From Microglena sp. YARC (Eukaryota; Chlorophyta; Chlorophyceae; Chlamydomonadales; Chlamydomonadaceae), in contig CM039464.1 in NCBI GenBank assembly GCA_022414725.1, positions 40,743,882 through 40,807,881 of the forward strand: a stretch of 64,000 nucleotides of DNA, written 5' to 3'. Positions 52,651 to 63,103 of this stretch are shown in pieces (position 1 is the stretch's first letter; each line of letters begins with the position of its first letter). A program made the translations under genes and the position numbers. Below the pieces are notes generated by a model. That model was not told where the DNA came from and ran no database searches. It saw only the letters and a list, made by a program, of their open reading frames with translations.

Positions 52651-52871
52651 CTTAGCCTCTTTAGCGATTACAATGGTCTAGTGGTAGACCAGGTTGCTAA
52701 CGAATGAAGAGTCGGGGGTTCGACTCCCCCTTCGGTCGCTCTTGGCGTTGCAGGTCGTCGTCAACCGCGATGGTAGCTTGTCCAGTTGAGGTAGGAGACC
52801 GCTCCCCACCCGCGTACGACGGGCTCCCTTAACACCACGCCCCACCAGGCGTTATCATTAACTTTTTTTAT
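52651..52871 (+). mobile_element. Intact tRNA-derived SINE (221 bp) with 13-bp target duplication
   Basis: Head: Pol III box A TGGTCTAGTGG (52674-52684) and box B GGTTCGACTCC (52717-52727), with a paired T-arm GGGGG/CCCCC and D-arm GGTC/GACC. Body: TCGTCGTCAACCGCGATGGT, TAGCTTGTCCAGTTGAGGTA. Tail: GCTCCCTTAACACCACGCCC, CACCAGGCGTTATC and a short T run. TACCTGTACCAAC flanks it at 52638-52650 and 52872-52884. The tail matches the 3' end of the LINE at 38960-39030, which probably supplied the reverse transcriptase. Poly-T-ended SINEs are known in plants (Au-like). Confidence 0.85.
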
Positions 52872-53682
52872 TACCTGTACCAACATGGGCCATATAGCAA
52901 AGTCACTTGGTTTTTTAACAACCCACGAGCCCGCGTACAAGATCTCTGCCAGTCCCAACTCTCTCAATAAAATGCACCTTGGTCCAATGCATGTGTGCAT
53001 GCTGCGGCTGACAATGCTGTAATTCCTAAGGGCAGCGGTAGAGATGATATGTAAAGGGTTGATGGTAAATGGTCATGGGTACAGCTTACTTAAGTTGAGC
53101 ATATTGTGGTTAAGTGTAGTGAGGTTTAATTTAGTATAGCACAGTATTTTAGTTTAGTTTAGCATAGCACTATAGTTCAGTTTGGCTTCCAAGAATAATG
53201 ATTTGACCAACGCGTGATTGCATGTTGACATGTTGTAGGTGATGATGCTAAAGTGTATGGAGACATTTGTTACGGTTTTTGGTAAAGGGTTAAAGGGCAT
53301 AGTATGCTTTAGTGTAGTTTAGTTTAATCGTGTTTTGGTTTGGTTTAGTATTGTACTAGGGGGTCCCAAAATTAACTTACCTGTTTTTTCACATTTATGT
53401 CTAGGGTTAGGACGGGGGGTATAGTGGTTTCGTACTATTAGCGCTACTAGCGCTTACTGGCGCTAAAATAAATCCCGGAAATTTAGCGCTAGGTGAAGGT
53501 GATGAGAAGTAGGACGTCGTCGTGGCTGGTCGGCGTGGCTGGAAACGGAACGCGGCGGTAATACAGATTGTGGGTACGAGCACCAGGTCCCCAAGGCTCA
53601 GCCAGGCTGGCAGGAACAGTGCGCTGATAGTGCGCCGAAAGTGACACGTGGCAGTACAGGTGTTCTCCTGTCCTCTGCGTGT

Positions 53683-54466
53683 GCACGGCAATTTTGCTTC
53701 GGGTCTGGAGTGCGGGATTAAGGGTGGCCCCGGGGTGCCCCCAAAACCAGAGGCAGGCCCGGATCAGATACGCATGCATGGATGCATGTCAGAGGGTATT
53801 TTCGGAGGTTGATGTCGGAGGTTGATCTCGCGCGCTTTGACAGAAGCACTTCTACTCCTGTCAGAAACTCGCAGGATGGGCACAGCTTGCTTACGTTGGG
53901 GCATCATTGTTTGCAGCATCGCAGATCTACATTGTACGGAGTTCGGGTGGGGGAAGGGGGCAAGGATCGCAATACACGAACAAAGTGGAGTGGCTGGGTG
54001 GCTTGGAAAAGCGTTTGTTATCATAAATCCAGGAACAAGCTTTCATCGAAGGAAAACAACTGTGAGCGCTGGAAAGTGTACAATACACTAGATATCCTCT
54101 CTCTCTCTAGATTTAGTGTGACCGAGGTCTGCTGACCTAAGACGATCATGTTATTGGCTTTCAACCTGTGCGGCACAGAAAACTCTTTTGAGGCGCGCAT
54201 TGCAACCGGAGCATAAAAATAGGAGCTTTCAGCAAGGTAGATTTGCGGAAAGCGGTCCGTCCGACTCCAGATAAGTTCAAGCTTCGTTTCCTTACAATTT
54301 CTCGCAAATCTACCTTGCTGAAAGCTCCTGTTTTCATTCTCCGGTTGCGATGCGCGCCTCAAAAGAGTTTTCGGTGTTGCACAGGTTGAAAGCCAATAAC
54401 ATGAGCTTTGGCCTGTACCTCGGTCACACTAAACCTACACTCCAGACCCAGCCAAAATTGCCGTGC
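53683..54466. mobile_element. Large foldback element with nested inverted repeats
   Basis: Inner arms 54112-54247 and 54303-54433 are inverted copies (about 130 bp, roughly 90 percent or better by eye) around a 55-base spacer; they contain GTTATTGGCTTTCAACCTGT and CAGCAAGGTAGATTTGCG. Further out, GCACGGCAATTTTGC and TCTGGAGTG (53683-53712) are inverted at 54438-54466. The 400 bases between the outer and inner left arms have no right-side counterpart. No transposase is seen; it resembles a foldback or MITE. Confidence 0.75.
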
Positions 54467-54823
54467 GAGTGTCGTAGTATAAGCCCCTGAATTAATAATT
54501 GTTCATTAATTTCCGCATTGCGTCGCTCAGTAATTATCATTCGCGAATGGAAACCGCAAATGATTACAGACCGCCCAGGTCTTGGTTAGTGAAAAACGGC
54601 AAATAGACATTCAAGAGTGCGCAGCTGACGCCTAACCAGCTTTTTTCACAGCTGAATAGCGTGAAGGGAAAGTGGAAGAAGCTCTTACAACCTGAGATGC
54701 AAGGTTTTGAATATGGGCTGGACGCGGATGGGGTCACGGAGCAGTGTGTCGTCTCTTACACGAAGTGTACTCGGGTATTCAGCCCTGCCAACCCCATGGC
54801 TTCCAACAATACGCATTCCGAAG

Positions 54824-54824
<1 letters not shown>

Positions 54825-54859
<35 letters not shown>
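54825..54859 (+). repeat. 35-base poly-G tract
   Basis: The longest homopolymer in the window. Similar runs occur at 24305-24323, 50116-50133 and 63840-63857 (G) and 38170-38194 and 52405-52426 (C). Confidence 0.95.
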
Positions 54860-54862
<3 letters not shown>

Positions 54863-56040
54863 GCGTAGGAATGGATTGTAGCTTCTAGACAGCTCCTTTC
54901 CCCCACACATTGGGCCAAACCTAAAGCCAGCTAGCGTAGTAGTGTGTCTTCAGGCTGACATTAACACATGGATACATGATGGAGCTGGTAGTAAGCTACC
55001 CTACATAGCAAAACAAATAAACAATGGTCTAGAGTTTGGACAGAGCCATCCAGGATTTTGCCATATTCTGTTATGTTATTATGTACTTGTCTAATTATTT
55101 TCCTCCAATGTAAAGCTTTGATATGATAATACAGCTGTCTCCGTTTGCTTCCGCAGTAATGAGGTACTTTATCATGAACTCATGATGGGCAGATCATACA
55201 CAATTACCACACAAATTAGCATGATGCATGGCAACACTCTCCTTGCCACATGACACTTTTTCTGGGTTCTTTTGGCTGAGTTTGGCTAGGTTTGGCTAAA
55301 TTAGTTGTGCACTATTAGGGCTAACTTAGCTAATAGCCCTATTAGGGCTAATTTCGTCCACCGGTAGCCCTATAGGCCGAAGCCTATTTATTTCTTATAT
55401 GGAAGAAAACACCATGCATGGGTGCAATGCATATCCATGTACCATGTGCACATGCCCGACCCCCACCCAATCTAATCAAGAAGGCTCCTCTCCCTTTCTG
55501 ATGACTGAATTACAAAATATACCGGATCACATCATAACACCACCACCACCACACACACCACCACCACCACCATTTTAGGAATCACCCTATGGAACCCATG
55601 GACGCTTGTCCTGATTGATTTGATCCACAAGTGGCATGGTTAGTACAAGCTAGGCATGGAAACATTTCAAGATAGATGCCAAGCCATGTTGTTGTGCCCA
55701 TGTAGTAAGTGCATGAATTACCCCCCCCCCCCCACACACACACACCAAACCACACATCCATGAACATCCCATACACATGCAGACCCCCCTAGGCTCCAGT
55801 GTGGCATGTCAAGAAGCGGTAGGCCACACACCCTACACGCATGTGACATGCAACACCTTGCATTGACTCCCACATTCAAGGACTACGACATAAAACAACT
55901 CGCCACTGCCCTGAAAGTACGCCCCCGACAGCACTCCACATATTACCGCTAAACACTCCCGCGAGCACCAAGAAGATTTATCTAAAGATACTCATCAGCC
56001 TTAGCGGACTAACTTTCGAAAATACCCGAAAAAACACGAA
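54860..56040. other. Non-coding interval
   Basis: No gene is supported. It contains the short hairpin TTAGGGCTAA/TTAGCCCT-type repeats at 55315-55350 (ATAGCCCTATTAGGGCTA), (CCA)n near 55540-55575, and a 13-base C run at 55721-55733. Confidence 0.5.
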
Positions 56041-56441
56041 AATGGTACATTTTCTGTTTTGAAGGGATTATCGCTTGGGATTCGTTACCGACAAAAAAAT
56101 GGATAAGACAAAACATCTCCAAACGTAAATTTTATTGCATGTTTGGAATCGCCTTGAAATTCTATGGCATGTAGCACTATGGAAATCATGTTTCGCGAAC
56201 TTATAAGCATCGTAAATGGCGGTACGAAGTACAAAAACACACTCTAAGGACAAAAATAAGGTTTCGCCCCAATATTCTCCAAATGTAAATTTTCTTGCAT
56301 ATTCGGAAACGCCTTGAAATTCTATGGTATGTCACACATAGGAAATCATGTTTCACCAACATATAAGCATCGTAAATGGCGGTACTAAGTACAAAAACAC
56401 ACCCAGAAAAGGACAAAATAAGGATTTGCCAAAATGTTCTC
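56040..56441 (+). repeat. 162-bp satellite (left part, before the retrotransposon)
   Basis: Two and a half tandem units share TCTCCAAATGTAAATTTT, CGCCTTGAAATTCTATGG, ATGTAGCAC, GGAAATCATGTTTC, AACATATAAGCATCGTAAAT and GGCGGTACGAAGTAC. TCTCC recurs at 56115 and 56276 and the unit starting at 56437 is the one broken by the insertion. Confidence 0.85.
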
Positions 56442-56758
56442 TGTAGGGTAACGATCCGGCAACAGCCAGCGATTGTTACGCGCGAGAATCAGAGACAAGG
56501 AAAACGAGGAGAAATGAACTCAAAGACTTGTTACAGATCAGGCAGAAGCCAGTGATTGTTACAGCGTCAGAAGTTGTAGAAATGTCCGAACATCAGCTTA
56601 TATCTCGGGGTAGAATAATCGAGAAGTTCATAACAAAACCTAAACCCTAAAGTGAACGGTTCACAGAAACCTACGAACCTCACACGAAGCCTCGGAGAAG
56701 TTTCTCGACTAACAACTCGTGGAAGGTTCTCGACTAACAACTCAACTAATACACTACA
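56442..56758 (-). mobile_element. 3' LTR of the Ty3 chromovirus (317 bp)
   Basis: It starts TGTAGGGTAACGATCC and ends TAATACACTACA on the + strand (TG...CA termini on both strands). It is the 3' LTR because the coding strand is minus. It differs from the other LTR at only two positions by my reading (GAGACAAGG versus GAGACGAGG; GGGGTAGA versus GGGGCAGA). Target duplication TTCTC is at 56437-56441. Confidence 0.95.
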
Positions 56759-56777
56759 TACTCCCCCTCCTATAGAC
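56759..56777 (-). other. Polypurine tract of the retrotransposon
   Basis: On the minus strand ATAGGAGGGGGAGTA directly precedes the 3' LTR start (TGTAGTG). This purine run primes plus-strand DNA synthesis in LTR elements. Confidence 0.8.
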
Positions 56778-56827
56778 AGCTATGTCCTCATAGCTAGCTA
56801 CACAACACAGGAGGACATGGGGGAAAA

Positions 56828-59485
56828 CTAAGGAATATCGAAGCGAACAACTTTGGGAATCTTTGCTTTATGCTTGCGAGCAAAGGACAGGAAAGCAGGA
56901 GTAAGAGTAAAAGTATGATACTCAGGAGAACGCAAAAAGACCTTCATTGCATTTAAGGATTTCAGATTCCGGTAAGGTTCCCATGTGTCTTCAGAAGGGT
57001 CTTGGTAAGGTGGGGCCCATTTCACCAGAAAGAAGATATTGTCGGCCTTGGGACGAGCACGGGATGCAGGGTCTTGTGCAATCTTAACATCCTGAATGCG
57101 ATCCACTTCATATGCGTCACCATACACATAGTCCTTAGCAGCTGGAATAGGCTGATTTGGGATATGGCGGCCAGGAAACTCATCCTCATTGTTAGGGGTC
57201 CAGGGAAGAAGACGAGAAACATGGAACACAGGGTGCACACGTGACATAGAAGAAGGCAAGTCCAACTTATAGGCTGTGGGATCCGTTGTCGGGATACACT
57301 CAAGCACAGTGAAGGGACCAAGGAACCGATGTCGTAGCTTGGCTGAAGGCTGGTCATATAGAGAGATGAAGTCAGAGGACAAGCGAACCTGATCTCCGAC
57401 ACTGAATTGCACAGGACAGCGGTGTCGGTCAGCATATTCTGCTTGCTGAGCCTTTGAAAACTCCAACTCCCGGGTGACTGACGCTTGGACGTCCTTGAGA
57501 TGACTCATATAATCAGCAGCCTCAGACGACACATCAGAGGTAACGATGAGGGCGGCTGGAGAAGCTGGATGGAAGCCATAGTTGGCATAGAATGGGGTGG
57601 TGCCAATGGAGCGGTGATGGCTGTTGTTGTACGCAAACTCAGCCAAAGGAAGCCATGTAGTCCAATCCTCATGCATAGGGGCTGTATAAGCTCGGAGAAT
57701 CTGCTCAATGGTGCGATGAGTGCGCTCTGTCTGACCATCTGTTTGGGGATGGTGTGCTGTTGACATGTTCAGGGTAGTACCAAGAGCAGCAAACAAAGCA
57801 CGCCAGAACTCACTGTTGAACCTGGGGTCTCGGTCGCTCACGAGAAATGTAGACAGCCCATGCTTAGCGTAGACATGATCGAGGTAGACATTGGCAAGCT
57901 GAGCAGCAGTGATGGTCTTGTTGATGCGGACGAAGATAGCCTGTTTGGTCAACATGCAAACAAAGGTAGCAATGGCATCATATGTATTTCCGTCATAGCA
58001 CACGCTCCGGGGCAGATCAGTGATTAAATCAACAGATACATGACTCCGAGGGCGGGAAGGAACGTCATGTGGGCGTAGTTGACCAGGAGAGCACATGGAG
58101 CTTGGCTTGGTTCGTTGGCAAGTCGGACAGCTAGCAACATAGGACCGCACGGTGTGTGTCATACGCGGCCACCAGAACTTGTCAGTAACAGCATTCAGAG
58201 TCTTGTGAAATCCAGGGTGTCCAGCAGAAGGTACATCGTGATACTCATGCAAAATACGGAGTTGTAGCTCAGGTATATTGGGGACGCACAATCGACCCTT
58301 GAAATACCAAAGATCATTGCGTTTCTCAAGGAAAGAAGGACGCTTCGGATTTTCTGGCTGAGCATACAAAGGATCATCAGAGTAGCCAAGGGCGATATCA
58401 TGCTGGATGGGGTCAGAGATGATTACCTGGTGGGGCAGCAGGTCCACAATCTCGGCAAGAAAAAGACGTGAAAGCGCATCAGCTTGGTCCTCGGGTCCAG
58501 GCTTGTAAACAATGGTCATGTTCGGCTGGAACGGAGCCAGATCTTGAGACCACCTCGCTTGCCGTTTGGACAAATCACGCTGAGTGAAGAAATACTTGAG
58601 GGAGTGGTGGTCGGTGTAGAGATGGAAATGCTTGCAGCCCTCCAAGTAGTGACAGAATTTTTTGACACCGTGTACAACTGCTGGTAGCTCCTGTTCATGC
58701 ACAGCGTAGTCCTTCTCAGCAGGCTTGTACTTCCAGGATTCATATGCAACTGGCTGGGGGCCTTTGCCCTGATCTTGGAGCAACACAGCTCCCACGCCTA
58801 AACCAGAGGCATCCGTGTAAAGCTCAAAGGTAGCAGTCGTCGCAGTGAAGGGAATCACAAGCAATGGAGCCTGAATCAATGCTGCTTTGAGAATATGAAA
58901 TGCATCCACAGCTGGCTGAGGAAGTGGGTGCGGGAAGGGCTTTGAGGTCTTGGTCAGCTCCGTCAAAGGTGCAGCTATCTTAGCATAGTCCTTGATGAAG
59001 CGACGATAAAATCCAGTGAAACCAAGGAAGGATCTTGTGGACTGTGAGTCATGGGGAAGACTCCAGTCAGCAACAGCAGCAATCTTCTTGGGGTCCACGC
59101 TGAGGCCGTCAGATGAAACTTGGAAGCCTAGGAAAACAGTCTTGGGCTGGGCGAAGGTGCACTTGGATATCTTGACATGAAGATTGGCAGCTGCCAGCTT
59201 CTTCAATACCAATTCAATGTGTTCCAAATGTTCCTCCTCAGTCTTGGAGTAAATAAGTATATCATCAAGGTAGACGACGACAAACTTATCCAAATACTCC
59301 CTTAGCTCATTGTTCATAAGTCGCATAAAGGTGGCAGGAGCATTTGTAAGCCCAAAAGGCATGACCAAAAACTCAAACTGACCGTAGCGGGTCTTGAACG
59401 CTGTCTTGTGGATATCATCCGGATGCATCTTCACTTGGTGGTACCCACTCCACAAATCCAGGGATGTGAAATACTTGGCTCCATG
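56828..59485 (-). pseudogene. Chromovirus pol: RT (catalytic part), RNase H, integrase, chromodomain
   Basis: An open frame of 885 codons downstream of the stop at 59486 (numbering here from the Met encoded at 59455). It holds the RT YLDD motif (62-65), VMPFGLTNAPATF (31-43), RNase H with ELYTDASG (Asp 215) and LYTDHHSL (Asp 282), an integrase HHCC zinc site (His 413/417, Cys 443/446), the D-D-E core (Asp 476, Asp 541/543 in SDRDPRF, Glu 577 in QTDGQTE), the GPF motif (713-715) and a chromodomain at about 782-840 (YEVDRIQDVK, FLVKWAPP, TWEPYRNL). Chromodomains steer integration towards modified heterochromatin in this clade, which fits the satellite target here. It lacks its own start, being the distal part of gag-pol. 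Confidence 0.95.
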
Positions 59486-59974
59486 TTACTGGTCAAGAAG
59501 TTCACCGATGCGAGGCAAGGGGTATCTGTCCTTGATAGTGATAGCATTGAGGGCACGGTAGTCAATGCAGAACCTCCATGATCCATCAGCCTTTAGGGAA
59601 AACAGAACTGGGGCACCAAAGTCAGACCTAGAAGGCCGAATCCATCCCTTAGCTAGGTAGTCCTCTAGCTGCCGTTGTAACTCCTCAAGCTCAGCAGGAG
59701 ACATCCTCCATGTACGCTGTTGCGGCGGGGTAGATCCAGGCTGAAGGGGTATACGATGCAACGGTACTGTCTCGTTTAGGCCGGTAGGGGCAGCAAAATA
59801 TGGCTGAAACCTCGCTAATAGGCTGTGCAACTCAGACTGTTTGGCTAGGGAAAATGCTGTGTTTACAGGCTTGAATGGGTCTAGTTCTTGTGATTGGTCT
59901 GTCGTTTCTCTGAGAATTCCTAGAAACGTACGATTACCATTACCATGCGTTTCACCTTGACCAAATTGATGCAT
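59486..59974 (-). pseudogene. Chromovirus reverse transcriptase, N-terminal part (ends in a premature stop)
   Basis: 162 codons in the same frame as the downstream pol block, from the end of protease to the RT fingers: [59 protein letters not shown] and [13 protein letters not shown]. It is closed by TAA at 59488-59486, after which the RT continues (HGAKYFTSLDLWSGYHQ) without any change of frame. A single-base nonsense change is the simplest explanation. Confidence 0.9.
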
Positions 59975-60405
59975 GGGTTTGCTTGCACAGTTGAGTTGGC
60001 TTCAAGATAGAATGGAGAGATGATGGTGCGACTGGGGTAGTCAATGTTGGGGTTCACATCTGCCAACCAAGGCATTCCTAGAATGATGTCATACTCTTGA
60101 ATATCTGTGCACACAAAAGAACGGGTTGAAGTGTGCGGGCCCATGCAGAGTGTTACCTTTGGTAGCTCAGTGGCTGTAGCCTGCAACATTCCATTAGCAA
60201 GGAAAATCCGCAAGGTGTCCCTCTTAGCAGTTTCCAGCTGACATGCTTGAACAAAGCGCCTTGATACGAAGTCACGCTGAGCTCCAGAGTCCAGGAGAAT
60301 CTTGACAGGTAGCCCATCTAGGGTGCCATGGAAGATCAGTAGATCATGGCCATGGTGACGGGCAGCAACAGAACAAAGTGGTTGATGATCTTGGGCAAGT
60401 TTGGG
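59975..60405 (-). pseudogene. Chromovirus protease
   Basis: A pepsin-type retroviral-like aspartic protease frame: HGTLDGLPVKILLDSGAQRD with active-site Asp-Ser-Gly, FVSRRFVQACQLETAKRDTL, later DIQEYDIILGMPWLADVNPN (the ILG flap-closing motif). Entered by a frame change near a C5 run at about 60410 and left by another at about 59985. It would act as a dimer to process gag-pol. Confidence 0.85.
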
Positions 60406-60720
60406 GGTTGAGGATAATCACTCAAAGGGGAAGATGGCATAGAAGGGGGATCCAGAGTAGAAGGTGAAGGATTATCAGGGGCATCTTGGGAAGAATCCAC
60501 AGTTGGGGAAGAAGCATTATCTGAGTCCTTGGGATCCGAGGAAAAAGAACGCCGAAAATGTCTTGGGGCAACTGGCATAATCTTGGTCCTGTGGGTGATC
60601 CGAGGAAATCTGGTACCAGCGATAATACGTGGTTCCGCAGGTGTCTTGGGCAGCGAACAAACTGCCGACTGAAACTCGGCGTCCCGGGTTGTTCCGTCCC
60701 GAGCCGAGATACTCAGTTTT
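60406..60720 (-). pseudogene. Chromovirus gag-protease linker
   Basis: Frame reading KLSISARDGTTRDAEFQSAV, CSLPKTPAEPRIIAG and then a Ser/Pro/Asp-rich stretch (SDPKDSDNASSPTVDSSQDA). It links the zinc knuckle to the protease. It begins at an A6 run (T6 on the + strand, 60718-60723), where the frame changes. Confidence 0.7.
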
Positions 60721-61100
60721 TTCGGAGTGCTGGGGAAGGGCTCCTAGTCGAGGCGAACCTGCCAGTCGAGGAGGAGTCATACTGGGTGCATTCTCTGGAA
60801 AAATGTCCTGGTTTGCGGCAGCGGAAACAGGCGCCTGCGCGACGTAGACGTTCGCGCTCCTCGTCAGTCAAACGGTTAAGGCTTGCAGTCCTCAGGGGAG
60901 AGTTGGCGCGAGGATGTGGAGTCTGGGGCCTACCCTTCCTGGGCGCGTCCACGTGGCCCAGGTGTCCCAGGTCCATGGGTGTCGGGCTATTTACAGGGCG
61001 AGACGGCAGGTGTCTGTCGCGCTCCATGTACTGAGGGCGAGCACCACTCGGACGGGCCATCAGGACTTGGTCGCACTGGTGAGCAATGCTTTCCGGTGAG
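60721..61100 (-). pseudogene. Chromovirus gag, nucleocapsid part with CCHC zinc knuckle
   Basis: CFRCRKPGHFSRECTQ is a canonical C-x2-C-x4-H-x4-C knuckle that binds genomic RNA. Before it come SPESIAHQCDQVLMARPSG and a basic region (LTDEERERLRRAGA). It is in a different frame from the capsid part. Confidence 0.9.
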
Positions 61101-61658
61101 CATCTCTCGGATCGAAAGCTTTAAACCTTGAAGATAGTCAAAGCGAAGATCCTTCCAGTGCCGCTCAGGGAGGTCCTTGATGATCCTTGTGAACGCGTCT
61201 GAATAGTCCAGCACAGATCTGGTCTGCTGTAGCTTCGCCAATTTCTCTCGGGCAGTTGCCTCAGGAAACGGCTGACCCAGCTTCTTCTGCAGTTCCGCCG
61301 CGAAGCTGTCGAGGGTTCCAAATCCACCTGAGCTCTGGAAAGCAGGATTAGCGGGCGCGGCCAGGCAAGTACGCCACCACGCATTAGCCTTGTCGTCCAA
61401 GAACGTAGACGCATAGGCCACAGATGCAGAGTGGTCGAGGTTAAATCCCGCAAGTTGGAGAGCCACACGCGTATTGGAAATCCAATCAGGGACGTCAGAC
61501 CTTCTCTTCGCAGAGAGACGAGTGGGCAACGGAGGTTTTACCCCTGTGGGCAAGAACTGCGGCTTCTCTGCCTTGAGGGCCTTGAGCTCCGCCTCCAAAG
61601 CTGCGATGCGTTGATCAGACGCAGACGCAGATGTAGACGTAGATGTTTCGTTTGACAT
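61101..61658 (-). pseudogene. Chromovirus gag, capsid part
   Basis: Starts at the ATG 61658-61656 (MSNETSTSTSASASDQRIAA), with a short coiled-coil (ALEAELKALKAEK) and the Gag domain: VPDWISNTRVALQLAGFNLD, ASTFLDDKANAWWRTCLAA (the conserved A..WW motif), FPEATAREKLAKLQQTRSVL, YSDAFTRIIKDLPERHWKDL and RFDYLQGLKLSIREM. The frame changes at about 61100. Earlier TTG-initiated reading would run into the primer-binding site, so the ATG at 61658 is preferred. Confidence 0.9.
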
Positions 61659-61675
61659 GGGAAGGGGACGTGAAG

Positions 61676-61695
61676 GAACCAGCTCCGAAACCAAA
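61676..61695 (-). other. Primer-binding site of the retrotransposon
   Basis: Minus strand directly after the 5' LTR: TTTGGTTTCGGAGCTGG. TGGTTTCGGAGC resembles the plant initiator-Met tRNA complement TGGTATCAGAGC with two mismatches, with a 2-base offset from the LTR. Confidence 0.7.
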
Positions 61696-62012
61696 TGTAG
61701 GGTAACGATCCGGCAACAGCCAGCGATTGTTACGCGCGAGAATCAGAGACGAGGAAAACGAGGAGAAATGAACTCAAAGACTTGTTACAGATCAGGCAGA
61801 AGCCAGTGATTGTTACAGCGTCAGAAGTTGTAGAAATGTCCGAACATCAGCTTATATCTCGGGGCAGAATAATCGAGAAGTTCATAACAAAACCTAAACC
61901 CTAAAGTGAACGGTTCACAGAAACCTACGAACCTCACACGAAGCCTCGGAGAAGTTTCTCGACTAACAACTCGTGGAAGGTTCTCGACTAACAACTCAAC
62001 TAATACACTACA
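61696..62012 (-). mobile_element. 5' LTR of the Ty3 chromovirus (317 bp)
   Basis: Same length as the other LTR with two differences. The promoter and start for the minus-strand transcript would lie within it. It contains AACCTAAACCCTAAAG and tandem GTTCTCGACTAACAACTC. Target duplication TTCTC at 62013-62017. Confidence 0.95.
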
Positions 62013-62640
62013 TTCTCCAAATGTAATTTTTATTGGATATTTGGAAATGCCTTGAAATTCTATGATGTGTAGCACTAATGAAATCATGTTTTGTCCACAT
62101 ATAAGTAGACTAAAGTGCGGTACAAAGTACGAAAAGACCTGGCAAAAAATTATAGCACAAAATCGGACATTTGATGCTTTTTCTCACGATTTGAAATTTT
62201 TGTGAGTACATTTAAGCACTCATCGTACTTCGAAAAGCAAGTATACATATTATACAGCCGGGTCACAGTCTCACAAGAGCACATCTAAGCATCGAAATTC
62301 GCAAAATCGAAACCTTGCACCATGGCACTATGGCAATTTGGCTCATTCATGAAAATCAAAATCTTGAGAAAACAGCAAAACAAACTTTTGCAAAACAAAT
62401 GCCCCAAACCTCAATTTTAGTACAAATTCGAATTCTCTGTTGTGAATTCTATGATAATGTGCACCAATTTTATGCTGTTTGGCCAACATATAAGCATAGC
62501 AAATTGCGATACAAAGTACGGAATTCTGGTGAAAAAAATGCTTTCTTGCAAACGTCATTTTTTGATCTAAATGATAACAAAATCGGATTCCTTGCGAAAT
62601 TCTGTTACCTCTAGCACTATAATTGAGGTGATTCAGCAAA
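62013..62640 (+). repeat. 162-bp satellite (right part, more diverged)
   Basis: It resumes the interrupted unit (TTCTCCAAATGTAATTTTTA, TGCCTTGAAATTCTATGATG) and then continues as increasingly diverged copies (ATATAAGTAGACTAAAGTGC, GGTACAAAGTACG; later ATATAAGCATAGCAAATTGC, GATACAAAGTACG). Confidence 0.75.
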
Positions 62641-63038
62641 ATATAAGCATAGTAATTTAGCTTGCAGTGTAATTATAGCACAAAATCGCTAATTTGTCGG
62701 TGTTGCACTCTTCTTACTCCAAGCAAGGGGACACGTAGTATATCATATGGCAATTGTGCATCTTAATTATTTTGAGCACATTATCATCAGAGCACACATT
62801 GACATCACAAGTCAAAAAGACAACATACTTTGGGGTATTTTGGGCCAAAATGTAAGAATTCACAAGTAAGGATTCGACTTAAGGGTGCCACGAGCTAACT
62901 TTGCGAATGATAAATATACCAACATGAGCGTAAACATGTGTTTGTGAATAGAAATGTTCTTAAACGATCCATTTGGAAACATATAACCATCCAAATCCGT
63001 GAAATAGTGTCTTAGGCACTAAGGCGCTTTGCTACATT

Positions 63039-63103
63039 CCGCCCTTAGACCATTGAGCCACACATGTAATTTAAAGGTCGGCAGTTCGCATCTGCCTCAA
63101 ACC
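63039..63103 (+). tRNA. tRNA-like segment in the 593-bp satellite, unit 1 (not a functional gene)
   Basis: The T-arm GGCAG-TTCGCAT-CTGCC (63080-63096) is intact and preceded by AGGTC and ATGTAATTTA, which sits where a GTA anticodon loop would be; the start CCGCCCTTAGACC recalls a plant tRNA-Tyr. The D-arm is shortened and the acceptor stem does not close. It is best read as a tRNA-derived relic. Confidence 0.3.

Larger units (their letters stand above)
56442..62012 (-). mobile_element. Full-length Ty3/gypsy chromovirus (5571 bp) inserted in a satellite
   Basis: A complete element on the minus strand: two 317-bp LTRs, tRNA primer-binding site, gag with a zinc knuckle, protease, reverse transcriptase, RNase H, integrase with a C-terminal chromodomain, and polypurine tract. 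TTCTC is duplicated at each side (56437-56441 and 62013-62017), and the flanks join to restore a 162-bp satellite unit. LTR identity of about 99.4 percent indicates a very recent insertion, yet the coding region has at least four frame changes and one in-frame stop, so this copy is unlikely to be autonomous unless these are assembly errors. Confidence 0.95.

Noticed and set aside
52658..52740. Functional tRNA gene
   Set aside because: Boxes A and B and the T- and D-arms are good, but the anticodon stem does not pair and the acceptor stem has extra, mismatched bases. It is joined to a SINE body and flanked by a target duplication.
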